From assembly GCF_003852425.1 (NCBI RefSeq), contig NZ_QAJN01000007.1, positions 300,329-364,328 on the forward strand: a DNA stretch of 64,000 nt. Direction: 5' to 3'. Every line of letters begins with the position of its first letter. The first letter of the stretch is position 1. The notes below the pieces were generated by a model. That model did no database searches. It was given only the letters and a program-made list of their open reading frames with translations, and was not told the DNA's origin. The stretch is from Paucibacter sp. KBW04 (GTDB lineage: Bacteria > Pseudomonadota > Gammaproteobacteria > Burkholderiales > Burkholderiaceae_C). A program made the translations under genes and the position numbers. Shown piece by piece: positions 18,153-26,100 of this stretch.

Positions 18153-19052
18153 ATGCCAGCCGCCTCTCCACGCAAGCCACGCAGCAGCGCCACCCTGTCC
18201 AGTCCAAGCAAGCAGCGCGGCCTGCGCGAAGGCCGGGCCGGGCAAGCCAAGGCTGAGGCTTCGGCGCCGCCCCAGCATCACCCTCACCACTCTCATCACC
18301 TGCTGGACCTGAGCGCGCCCAATGCCTTGTTGCTGATGCTGGAGGGCCGCGCGCCCTGGGAGTTCGCCGCCTTGCTGGCCGCCTCGCCCTGGTTGCGCCG
18401 ACTGCCGCGCGGCGACGGGCATCCGGTGATCGTCTTCCCTGGCCTCGGTGCCAACGACCTCACCACCAAGCCGCTGCGCAATTTTCTGGATGCCCTGGGC
18501 TACGAGACCCATCCCTGGGGCCAGGGCTTCAACTTCGGCCCCCGCCACGGCGTGCTGGAGCAATGCTCCGCCGATGTGAAGCGCTTGTTCAAGCATCATG
18601 CCCAACCGGTCAGCCTAATCGGCTGGAGCCTGGGCGGCATCTACGCCCGCGAACTGGCCAAGGAGCTGCCCGACCACGCCCGCTGCGTCATCACCCTGGG
18701 CACGCCCTTCACCGGCCACCCACGCGCCACCAATGCCTGGCGCTTCTTCGAACTGGTCAGCGGCCAAGACACCCACGACCCCGCCTTGATGGCGCAGATC
18801 CGCCAAACGCCGCCGGTGCCCACCACGTCGATCTACTCCCGCAGCGACGGCATCGTCTCCTGGCGCTGCAGCATCAACCCCCCCAGCGACCACAGCGAAA
18901 ACATCGAAGTGCCGGCCAGCCATATCGGCTTGGGGATGAACCCGCTGGCGCTTTACGCGGTGGCAGATCGGCTGGCGCAGGGGGTGGGGGCCTGGAGCCC
19001 GTTTGATGCGGGGGGGGTGCGGAGGTTTTTCTTCAAGACCGGCCGCCCTTAA
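18153..19052 (+). CDS. Alpha/beta hydrolase (lipase/PGAP1-like fold)
   Basis: Predicted serine hydrolase, 299 aa. The nucleophile elbow is GWSLGG with Ser159. The likely acid residue is in SRSDGIV and the His in SHIGLG near the C-terminus. A GLGAND oxyanion-hole region follows strand 3. The first ~50 residues are low-complexity and His-rich (HHPHHSHH), so the true start may be further in; no signal peptide is evident. Lipases and esterases acting on lipid or polyhydroxyalkanoate-type substrates show this layout, but the substrate cannot be assigned. The gene is transcribed alone, before the A+T-richer pilin region. Confidence 0.82.
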   Translation: MPAASPRKPRSSATLSSPSKQRGLREGRAGQAKAEASAPPQHHPHHSHHLLDLSAPNALLLMLEGRAPWEFAALLAASPWLRRLPRGDGHPVIVFPGLGANDLTTKPLRNFLDALGYETHPWGQGFNFGPRHGVLEQCSADVKRLFKHHAQPVSLIGWSLGGIYARELAKELPDHARCVITLGTPFTGHPRATNAWRFFELVSGQDTHDPALMAQIRQTPPVPTTSIYSRSDGIVSWRCSINPPSDHSENIEVPASHIGLGMNPLALYAVADRLAQGVGAWSPFDAGGVRRFFFKTGRP

Positions 19053-19156
19053 GAACCAGTCGGAAACCCCTATTCTGCTGGAATCAAGGTTGAAAGCCTT
19101 GAGACAGAAAAAGTTGCTCGACTTGGAAACTAGTGTGCAGGCACGTCAAGCAAAGA

Positions 19157-19172
19157 TCGTCTGACCCCATTC
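19157..19172. repeat. TCTGACCCC-family extragenic repeat (copy 2)
   Basis: TCTGACCCCATT at 19160-19171 matches the motif at the window start and at 22094-22105. It sits at the left edge of the A+T-richer pilin block, which suggests, but does not prove, that related repeats bracket that block. Confidence 0.35.
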
Positions 19173-19290
19173 TCCAACTGAAGCCGTAGTGCATTCGTAA
19201 GCGTCCCCTGACGACCAAACTCCTTCCAGTGCTGCGCTGACACTTGCGCACCAGCCAACACGGTCTGCGCAATACCTCACGACTGAAGAT

Positions 19291-19551
19291 TTAGAGCTTT
19301 GACTCGGAAGAATGCAACAAACGGGCTAGCACATAGACGGACAAAGCCATCATCAATAAGCCGACTATTTCCATCTTAGGTGATTTTTGAAACGATAGTG
19401 CCAGTGCTCTTCCACTTGATGTCTTCTTCCCCATCATGATTGCAACATCTTCACGATAGTTTCGAGAGAAATGTATCTTCAAAAACCTAACGGTTATTGG
19501 ATATTCATCAAGTGCTCGGTCCTGTCTCGTTGAAGAGCACGCGCAGCCCAC
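19291..19551 (-). CDS. Small hypothetical membrane protein, doubtful
   Basis: Open frame of up to 86 aa starting 26 bp after the glycosyl-ligase gene on the same strand. The C-terminal part (MEIVGLLMMALSVYVLARLL) is a plausible single TM helix with a short charged tail. The N-terminal 38 residues look non-coding, and an internal ATG at 19437 would give a 48-residue protein. I do not recognise the family. If it is not real, 19053-19577 holds no gene, only the short repeat at 19157-19172. Confidence 0.3.
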   Translation of the reverse strand: MGCACSSTRQDRALDEYPITVRFLKIHFSRNYREDVAIMMGKKTSSGRALALSFQKSPKMEIVGLLMMALSVYVLARLLHSSESKL

Positions 19552-19577
19552 TTCTCAACTAGTCAAAAGAATAAAAA

Positions 19578-21044
19578 TCACTTGCCTAGCCATCCGTCCA
19601 GCCAGTACCTTGGCCGCCATAGCTCACTGGGTTCTGTCGTTTGACTCCTTACACCAATTCTCGGCTCTGGTTGCATAACCTCCTTAAGGCTTTGAATGGC
19701 CATCCACAATTGGGAACAAAGGAGCAACACCAGAAATCCCCGCCAAAGTAGATTGGATGAACCTTGACGACGCAGCCCTGACAATTCAACAAGACAGCGC
19801 TGCCGGGCCAAGCTCGCGAGGAACAAACCCAAGGTCAAGGCAATCCAAACTTGGGAAGTTGGCATGACAAAGTTGCCTGAAAAAATACCGTCAATTGCAG
19901 CAGCTACTAAAGCCAGAAAGCTACCAAGTGCAATTCCACTGGTTGCAAAATGCTGCAAATTAAGTTTCAAATACTGAGTTAGTCGAACGACTTGAACGAC
20001 TAAAGATCCAAAAAATAGTAGAAAAAATGGCAGGCCAAATTCTGATAAAACTTGCAAGTAAATATTATGCGGATGTGCCCCTTTGGGATTCTTAAATTCC
20101 GCAAAGTTCATCGGACCTACACCGAGAATTGGTGACGATTTAAAATATTCAATCGCCAAATTCCAAAGTAGAAATCGTGAATGATCACTACCAGCCTCCG
20201 AGGAATTTTTAATTTGCGCGGCAATTGACAAATCACGCCAAGCAGGCACCACTTCGAATATCAAGTGAAAAAACAAGTATCCAAACATTCCGGCCAAAAT
20301 AATCACAGCTGCAAGCTTTCGACCAATTTCTGCAAAGACAAGTGCTGAAAGGACGGCAATACAAAGTAAAGCCAGAATAGTTGCGCGGCCAAAAGTCATT
20401 GCCAGCAACATAAAATTCACAACCAAAGCAAACGCAGCAATTCCTCGCCACGGAAAACTGAGCTTTTTGTTTAGGCAAATGCCTGCCAACAATGGCAATG
20501 CAATTGTTTGGGAATGATTAAGAAATCTCGGATTGTCAAATCCTGAAATTAAAAGCCACGCATTTGGACGCTGGCCATCTACTAATACCATTGCAAGCAT
20601 TAAAAGAAACTTCAACGAATACAGTGCCCAGCCAGCAATAATTATTTTAACTAGTCTTTGCTCGAAACCCGAGCGAAAGCAAATGTGTACGATGGCAATA
20701 ACAAACCCAGCCACACCGAGAAAAAGCCCCAACTCTCGTAGTGAGGCTGCTTTGTTTATTGCGTGGACGCCAGATGTAACTGAAAAAATTACCAGTAGGC
20801 CGAATACTAGCTTTGCACTTTTTGTGAGATGCAAAGGTAGATTCCAACGCCTCAATGCGATATACAAGGCAGCGAGAGAGAAGAGGAAGGTTTGCGCAAT
20901 TCGAGCTTGATTGTGAAATGACCCACCAACGAAAACAGGGAATAGAAACAGCGCGCAAATAAAGAAGCAGAGCCCGCTAAACATCAAGCCATCAAAAAAG
21001 CCAAATGAAAGCTCACTTCTTCCAGCTTCATAACTTTGAATCAT
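19578..21044 (-). CDS. O-antigen ligase-like pilin glycosyl-ligase (TfpO/PilO/PglL-type)
   Basis: Polytopic inner-membrane protein, 488 aa, with about 11-12 TM helices and a Wzy_C-type periplasmic loop. The loop carries the motif NPKGAHPHNIYLQVLSEFG, including the H-P-H-N and E-x-G positions typical of O-antigen ligases and of O-oligosaccharyltransferases that glycosylate pilins. The ATG at 21044 is chosen over one 12 residues upstream. The gene lies directly downstream of pilA on the same strand, the order seen for tfpO/pilO in Pseudomonas group I and Acinetobacter; that context, rather than sequence alone, favours pilin glycosylation over LPS ligation. It is noticeably A+T-richer than surrounding genes, consistent with horizontal transfer. 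A terminator separates it from pilA, so it needs read-through or its own promoter. Confidence 0.75.
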   Translation of the reverse strand: MIQSYEAGRSELSFGFFDGLMFSGLCFFICALFLFPVFVGGSFHNQARIAQTFLFSLAALYIALRRWNLPLHLTKSAKLVFGLLVIFSVTSGVHAINKAASLRELGLFLGVAGFVIAIVHICFRSGFEQRLVKIIIAGWALYSLKFLLMLAMVLVDGQRPNAWLLISGFDNPRFLNHSQTIALPLLAGICLNKKLSFPWRGIAAFALVVNFMLLAMTFGRATILALLCIAVLSALVFAEIGRKLAAVIILAGMFGYLFFHLIFEVVPAWRDLSIAAQIKNSSEAGSDHSRFLLWNLAIEYFKSSPILGVGPMNFAEFKNPKGAHPHNIYLQVLSEFGLPFFLLFFGSLVVQVVRLTQYLKLNLQHFATSGIALGSFLALVAAAIDGIFSGNFVMPTSQVWIALTLGLFLASLARQRCLVELSGLRRQGSSNLLWRGFLVLLLCSQLWMAIQSLKEVMQPEPRIGVRSQTTEPSELWRPRYWLDGWLGK

Positions 21045-21263
21045 GTCAAACTCACAGCAAAGCGCCGCGCTTGAGAGCACTCGTGGAACTTACAATTCAT
21101 CGCCAAATTCCTTGAGAATCCGTTGCTGCCGCGCGGGGAGTTTAAAGGACTCGTCCAAACCGTTTCACTTACATTGAAACCTTGGTCAAACTCGTGCATT
21201 TTCTTTTTTTCGGTCAACTCAGAGTAGGACTGGCACCCCCGAATTGCGCCCGTGCAAGGCACG

Positions 21264-21291
21264 AAAAAAGGCGCCATATAGGCGCCTTTTT
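21264..21291 (-). terminator. Rho-independent terminator downstream of pilA
   Basis: The stem GGCGCC (21270-21275) / GGCGCC (21281-21286) has a 5-nt loop and is flanked by A6 on one side and T5 on the other, so it can work on both strands. It lies about 50 bp past the pilA stop codon and would separate abundant pilA mRNA from the downstream ligase gene. Confidence 0.85.
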
Positions 21292-21339
21292 ACTTCGAGT
21301 AAATAGTTTTATTTACTCAAACAAGTCTAGATACTAAGC

Positions 21340-21795
21340 TCAGGTACCAGCTGCAGTAGAGTTCTTAATGATCGAGTCCTTGATCGCGCCGGCGGCAACG
21401 CTGGTGGTAATCGTCCAAGACAAACGAGACGCATTCAGAGAGGGCGCAAAGGTGATCGTCTGGTCGCCCAAATCGGCACCAACCTTAGCCGCTGGAGTAA
21501 ATGTTGCAACGATGGTGCCATCAGTTGCCACCACTGTGGTCAATACATCAGTTGCGCTCCACGCGGGAATACCGTTAGTACCGGAGCTACAGCCGGTCGT
21601 GGTTCCATTTTCTTGAGCGCACAAGGCCACAGCCTTCTTCACACCATCCATGCTAGACACCGCCGAGGCGGCCTTCGTCTTCGCCGTGTAATCCTTGTAC
21701 TGCGGAATCGCCACAGCCGCCAAAATACCAATAATCGCCACGACGATCATCAGTTCGATCAGGGTGAAACCTTGTTGAACGCGCTTCATGCTCAT
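21340..21795 (-). CDS. pilA: Type IV major pilin (PilA-like)
   Basis: Prepilin of type IVa pili, 151 aa. The leader MSMKRVQQG is cut before Phe by prepilin peptidase; [24 protein letters not shown] is the class hallmark with Glu5. The rest is a compact globular domain with one close Cys pair ([11 protein letters not shown]) and no C-terminal disulfide loop, ending KNSTAAGT. Ser/Thr-rich stretches and the terminal Thr are possible glycan sites for the neighbouring ligase, though P. aeruginosa group I pilin uses a C-terminal Ser. The start at 21795 is fixed by AGGAG six bases upstream. Expression probably depends on RpoN, as described in the upstream sites. Confidence 0.95.
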   Translation of the reverse strand: MSMKRVQQGFTLIELMIVVAIIGILAAVAIPQYKDYTAKTKAASAVSSMDGVKKAVALCAQENGTTTGCSSGTNGIPAWSATDVLTTVVATDGTIVATFTPAAKVGADLGDQTITFAPSLNASRLSWTITTSVAAGAIKDSIIKNSTAAGT

Positions 21796-21866
21796 GATGT
21801 GCTCCTAGAAAGGGAAAAGTGTAGGGACCAGAAAAATCAAAATTCGGATCAGACGCACCCCCTTGA

Positions 21867-21884
21867 ATGCAGGGGTCGTGCCAG
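21867..21884 (-). promoter_or_regulatory. Sigma-54 (RpoN) promoter of pilA
   Basis: The minus strand reads CTGGCACGACCCCTGCAT, with the invariant GG (-24) and GC (-12) separated by exactly 10 bases; it differs from TGGCACG-N4-TTGC at one position. Predicted transcription start is near 21857, leaving a ~60-nt leader. RpoN control of type IV pilin genes is well established in Pseudomonas. Confidence 0.85.
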
Positions 21885-21903
21885 CTTTTTGGGGTCCGAC
21901 TTC

Positions 21904-21919
21904 TGTGACTTTTCTCACA
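21904..21919. promoter_or_regulatory. CRP/Vfr-like box upstream of pilA
   Basis: TGTGA-CTTTTC-TCACA is a perfect TGTGA-N6-TCACA inverted repeat, the consensus for CRP-type cAMP receptor proteins. It lies 20 bp upstream of the sigma-54 -24 element, centred about 54 bp before the predicted transcription start. It could recruit or block a CRP homolog. Confidence 0.6.
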
Positions 21920-21944
21920 TCTTTGAGACTCCGGGCTGCCTGAT

Positions 21945-21961
21945 CTGACAATTTTTGTCAG
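21945..21961. promoter_or_regulatory. Enhancer-type palindrome 1 upstream of pilA (candidate PilR site)
   Basis: CTGACAATTTTTGTCAG is a perfect inverted repeat with 7-bp arms around TTT. It recurs identically 51 bp further upstream. Its TTTTTGTC half resembles PilR half-sites reported for Pseudomonas pilA. It is centred about 96 bp before the predicted start, within the usual reach of a sigma-54 activator. Confidence 0.6.
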
Positions 21962-21995
21962 TCCCGCCCTCCAAATTTTGTCGCCCACCTCGGGC

Positions 21996-22012
21996 CTGAC
22001 AATTTTTGTCAG
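21996..22012. promoter_or_regulatory. Enhancer-type palindrome 2 upstream of pilA (candidate PilR site)
   Basis: Second identical copy of CTGACAATTTTTGTCAG, 51 bp from the first, so both lie on roughly the same DNA face. A degenerate half-site (AAATTTTGTCG, around 21973-21983) lies between them. Two ordered sites fit cooperative binding of a bacterial enhancer-binding protein. Confidence 0.6.
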
Positions 22013-22060
22013 CTGTTCCATGGGCACCAAAACCCAGCACGTCCCAACAAGAATGAATTT

Positions 22061-22100
22061 GGGGTCAGAGTCAATTAATTGGTTAATTGACTCTGACCCC
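22061..22100. repeat. Perfect 18-bp inverted repeat, TCTGACCCC family (copy 3)
   Basis: GGGGTCAGAGTCAATTAA (22061-22078) is followed by TTGG and the exact reverse complement (22083-22100). It lies between pilA's upstream sites and the 3' end of the phosphodiesterase gene. As RNA it would fold into a long hairpin and might end transcripts. The same outer motif occurs at the window start and at 19160. Similar extragenic palindromes in proteobacteria are linked to Y1/RAYT transposases, but no such gene is present here. Confidence 0.7.
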
Positions 22101-22127
22101 ATTTTGAGGGCTGTGTGCAAAGAGGCA

Positions 22128-22916
22128 TCACAGCGCCATCACATCCCCCGCCTGCAGCGGCCTGAGCGTATGCCCGGTGCTTAGGGACGCGATTTCTTGC
22201 ATCACGGCTTCGACTTCGCCTGGCTTGATGTGGGTGATATGAACAGACACCGGGCCGTCCAGATGCGCCAACTCGCGGGCCAGGGCGGCAGGGCAGAGGT
22301 GTTGGCTGAGGCTGGCGAGTTCGTGTTCTTCGTTGCTGAACGCCGTTTCAATCACCAGATGCGAGAGCTTGAGTTGGGCCAAGCGCTGCCACAGGGCCGG
22401 GTTGGGGCCGGTGTCGCCGGTGAAAACCCAATGGGCGTGGCCTGAGGCCGGGCCGGCGTCGACGGCAAAGCCCACGGCAGGCACGGTGTGGGCGGCGCTC
22501 AAAACCTCGATGCTGCGGCCCTTGCCCAAATCCAGGCGCTCGCCGATCTCAAAGGGATGCAGGCTCAGCACCGGGCTCTCGGCCTTGGGCAGGCGGGTGA
22601 AGTCGGGCCAGATCACGCCGTTGAAGATATGGCGGCGCAAGGCCTCCAAGGTTTGCGGCAGGGCGTGAACCTGGATGGGCGGGCGGCCGGCGGCGGCGCG
22701 CAGGCGCAGCACCGAGTCGGCCAGCAAGGGGATGGACAGCACATGGTCCAGATGGGAATGGCTGACCAGGATGTGATCGATGCGGGCCAGGGCGTCCAGC
22801 GGCAGATCACCCACCCCGGTACCGGCGTCGATCAACACATCGTCGTCCAGCAGGAAGGCGGTGGTCTTGTAACCGGCGGCTATGGCGCCAGAACAGCCAA
22901 GGACGCGAATTTTCAT
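22128..22916 (-). CDS. Class-II cyclic-nucleotide phosphodiesterase-like metallohydrolase
   Basis: Cytosolic metallo-beta-lactamase-fold enzyme, 262 aa. The metal site VSHSHLDH (His53, His55, Asp57, His58) fits the PDE1/CpdP class-II phosphodiesterase pattern H-x-H-L-D-H. Further ligands are likely in FTGDTGPN (His/Asp region) and near HITHIKPG at the C-terminus. The ATG at 22916 (MKIRVLGCSGAI) is preferred because the fold starts there; 16 residues upstream look spurious. Such enzymes hydrolyse 3',5'-cAMP, but related folds include RNase Z and other hydrolases, so substrate is inference. It lies directly upstream of pilA on the same strand, and a CRP-like box lies in between, suggesting a local cAMP link. 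Confidence 0.78.
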   Translation of the reverse strand: MKIRVLGCSGAIAAGYKTTAFLLDDDVLIDAGTGVGDLPLDALARIDHILVSHSHLDHVLSIPLLADSVLRLRAAAGRPPIQVHALPQTLEALRRHIFNGVIWPDFTRLPKAESPVLSLHPFEIGERLDLGKGRSIEVLSAAHTVPAVGFAVDAGPASGHAHWVFTGDTGPNPALWQRLAQLKLSHLVIETAFSNEEHELASLSQHLCPAALARELAHLDGPVSVHITHIKPGEVEAVMQEIASLSTGHTLRPLQAGDVMAL

Positions 22917-23180
22917 GAAAAGCAGGGGTCGGAGAGAGGGTGGGGAGGAACCCTGTCGCGGCACACATATGCTGCGCTCAGGGATGCCAATGTACGCAGG
23001 CTTCTGGGCCGCGCTAAGTGAGCATTACCGGGTTTTTTCACTCACAGCGATACCCGGCACAAGCCCCGGCCGCTAACGTGATTTTGTGCACAGGCAATTC
23101 GTCGGTCTCGTGCCTGGCCGTCGGCAAGGGCGTGTTTGGCCCGGCCTTGGCATACTGCGCCCTTCACAGCAAAGCCCTCC

Positions 23181-26100
23181 ATGAGCAGCAGAACACCGAG
23201 CGACGGCAAGGACAAGAGCCCACCCACAGCAGGGCCGGGCGGCCCAGGCGAGGCGGCGCAGCCCGCTGTGCCCAAGAAGCTCAGCATCGAACAATTGGTG
23301 GAAGAGGCCAAGCGCATCAAGCAGGCCAATCTCGCGGCCAAACTGGCCGGCATGGTCAAGCGGCATGGCAGCGCCAGCAAAGTAGAAGCCACGGGCAGCG
23401 CAAACGCGCCCCTGGGTGAGCACGCCAGCCCCGGCATCTCGGCCGATGAGCAAATCGTGCTGGACGCCTTGCTGCTGGCCGGTGGCTCGCGCGGTGTGGA
23501 CGGCCTGCGCCTCTGGCTCAATGCCAGGGGCGCCATCCGCGCTGCCAACGGCCGCCCCTTCATGCCGGCCGATATCGCCCTGGCCCTGAAGTCGCTGCAC
23601 CGCCAGGGCTTTTTGCATCTGCAGACTGGGCGCGGCCATGTGGCCGATCTGGCCCGCCATGCGGCGCGCCTGCAGACCTTGCTGATGCAGGCAGCGCCGG
23701 CACAGCCTGAAGCCCTGCCCGTCTGGCGCTGCTTGGCCTGGATGCTGGCCGGCGGCATTGGCGAGCCGCAGCGCGCGCAGAATTGGCTGAGCTTTCGCGG
23801 CGCGGACGAATGCCTGCGCATGCTGCGCGCCCTGATTTTCTCGGGCATGGGCCTGGCCGAATTTGAAGAACGTCTGAAGTACTGGACCGAGCTGCAAGAG
23901 CCCACGCTTTGGGCCGAGGCCTTGTGCCGACCTTGGATGCCCGAGGCCATCGCCCGCATCGCGCCCGACTTGTTGCAATCCTTGCTGCCGCAAATCATCG
24001 CCGCCCTGCCCGCCAGCGACGCCCGCGTCGGCCAGCTGCAGCAATGGTTGATGGATGGCTTTGAGCACCAGCCCCAGCGCATCGCCCCGGCCTTGCGCGC
24101 CCTGCTGGCCGAGGCCCAGGCCCTGGCGCTGGACTTCCCCGCCATGCGCCGGTTGACGGCCGATTTAAAGCTGCCCGCCTCCACCAGCTTTAGCGCCCTG
24201 GAACTGGCCGCCCAAGGCCAGTGGGCCGCCGCCGCCCAGGATTTTGAGCAGGCCATCAAGGAGGTGCGCAAGGCCAGCAAGCTGCGCCGCGGCGGCCTCA
24301 GCCCTGAGCTGACTCGCCTCTACATCGCCAGCCTCTTGGCCCAGGACGACCCCAAGCTCTGGGACGCGGCGCGCAAATACTGCATCGGCGAATCGGGCTC
24401 GCGCAACCCCTCGCCGCAAGAGCTCTGGGGTCGTTGGGCCCATGTGATCGGCGCCCGACTGGGCGAGACCTCCTTCGAGCCCAGCAGCCTGCAATACCTG
24501 CCCGCCCTGGAGGAGCGCGAAGACGGCCTGGCCCAGGCGGCCGACCGCCTGCTGCTGGCCGCCTGGCTGGGCAAGGCCGCCAGCGGCTGGGGCCCACAGG
24601 CCACGCAAAAGCTGATCCATCGCCTGGCGGCATCCGGCCAGCGCTGGCTGGCCGCCTGGACGGCCCAGGCCGCGCCCTTGCTGGAGCTGGGCACGCCCGA
24701 TCTAGATCTGGCCGGGCAGCCGACGCCGCCGGCCTTCTTCGGCCAGCCCCGCGAAGCCTGGCGCGATGCCCTGGCCGCCATCTCGGCCCTGGCCGTGGCG
24801 CCCGAGGCCAAGAGCGGCGAGGGCCGCAACAGCGAACTGGCCTGGTCGCTGCAGCTGGACGAGGAAGGCCGGGTGCAAAACATCACGCCGCTTGAACGCA
24901 GCGTTAGTGCCAAAGGCGTGGAGAAGCTCAAACCCGTCACCCTGGCCAAGCTCAAAAAAGGCAGCGAGCTGGCCGCCGCGCGCGACAACGCGGTGCTGCG
25001 CCATATCGAACGCAGCCCTTACAGCGGCGCCAACAGCTTTCAGCTCGATGTGACGCAGGCAGCCATCGCCCTGATCGGCCATCCGGCGGTGATGCTGGAG
25101 GACGCGCCGGGCCAGTGGATAGAGCTGGCCGAGGCCCAGCCCGAGCTGGAGGTCTTGCGCAAGCCCGGCAGCACGGCCAGCGAAGACTGTTTTGAGTTCC
25201 GCCTGCACCCGCCTCTGCTGGCCCGCAACAGCCCCAGGCTGACGGGCTGGATGGGCACGAATTACGAGTTGGAAATCGCCAAGCGCGAGGCCTTGCGCAT
25301 CGTGCGCGAGGGCCCGCAGCGCGCCCGCTTGATCCGCATCAGCAGCGCCCAGCGCCGGGTGGCCGAGCTGGTGGCCCAGGGCTGGACGGTGCCGGCCAGC
25401 GCCAGCGCCGAGCTGGGCGCGGCCCTGCAGGTGCTGAGCGCCCACTTCCAGCTGCACAGCGATGCCCAAGCCGGCCAGCGCGTGCCCGGCGACAGCCGCC
25501 TGCACGCCCAGCTGAAACCCCAGGGCGATGGCCTGCAGCTGCAGCTGGTGGCCCAGCCCTTTGGCACGTTCGGCCCCGCCGTCACCCCCGGCCAGGGCCG
25601 CGCCCAGCTGATGTGCATGCACGAGGGCGTGAGCCTGACGACCGAGCGCGATCTGGCCGCCGAGACCGCCGCCCGCCAACAAGTGCTGGAGGCCCTGCCT
25701 TTTCTCGACCCCGAACTCAGCCCGGCCTCGCCCTGGAATCTGAGCGACGCCGAAGAAGCCTTGCACGCCGTGGAAGTGCTGCCTGGCTTGAGCGGCATCG
25801 CCGCCCTGGCCTGGCCCAAGGGCAAGCCCTTGCGCGTCAGCCCGGTGAACAGCACGGCCGTCACGGTGCAGGTCAGCAGCGGGCGCGACTGGCTGGCCCT
25901 GAACGGTGAGGCTCAGCTGGACGAACAGCGCGTGCTCAGCCTGCAAGAGCTGATGACGCTGGCGCGTGCCTCGCGCAGCCGCTTTGTGCGCCTGGGCGAG
26001 GGCGAGTACCTGGCCCTGAGTGAGCAGCTGCGCCAGCAGCTGCGCGACCTGGACGCCCTGGGCCAGAGCAAAAAAGACCAGCTCTTGCTGCCCCAAGCCA

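Larger units (their letters stand above)
21796..22127. other. pilA upstream regulatory region
   Basis: 332 bp without a gene. From pilA outward it contains an RBS, a sigma-54 promoter (21867-21884), a CRP/Vfr-like box (21904-21919), two identical 17-bp palindromes (21945-21961 and 21996-22012), and an 18-bp-arm inverted repeat of the TCTGACCCC family (22061-22100). Confidence 0.75.

Noticed and set aside
21231-21247. Second sigma-54-like sequence (TGGCACC...TTGC, plus strand) between the ligase and pilA genes
   Set aside because: The GG and GC dinucleotides are 12 bases apart, not the required 10, and it points toward the pilA 3' end.
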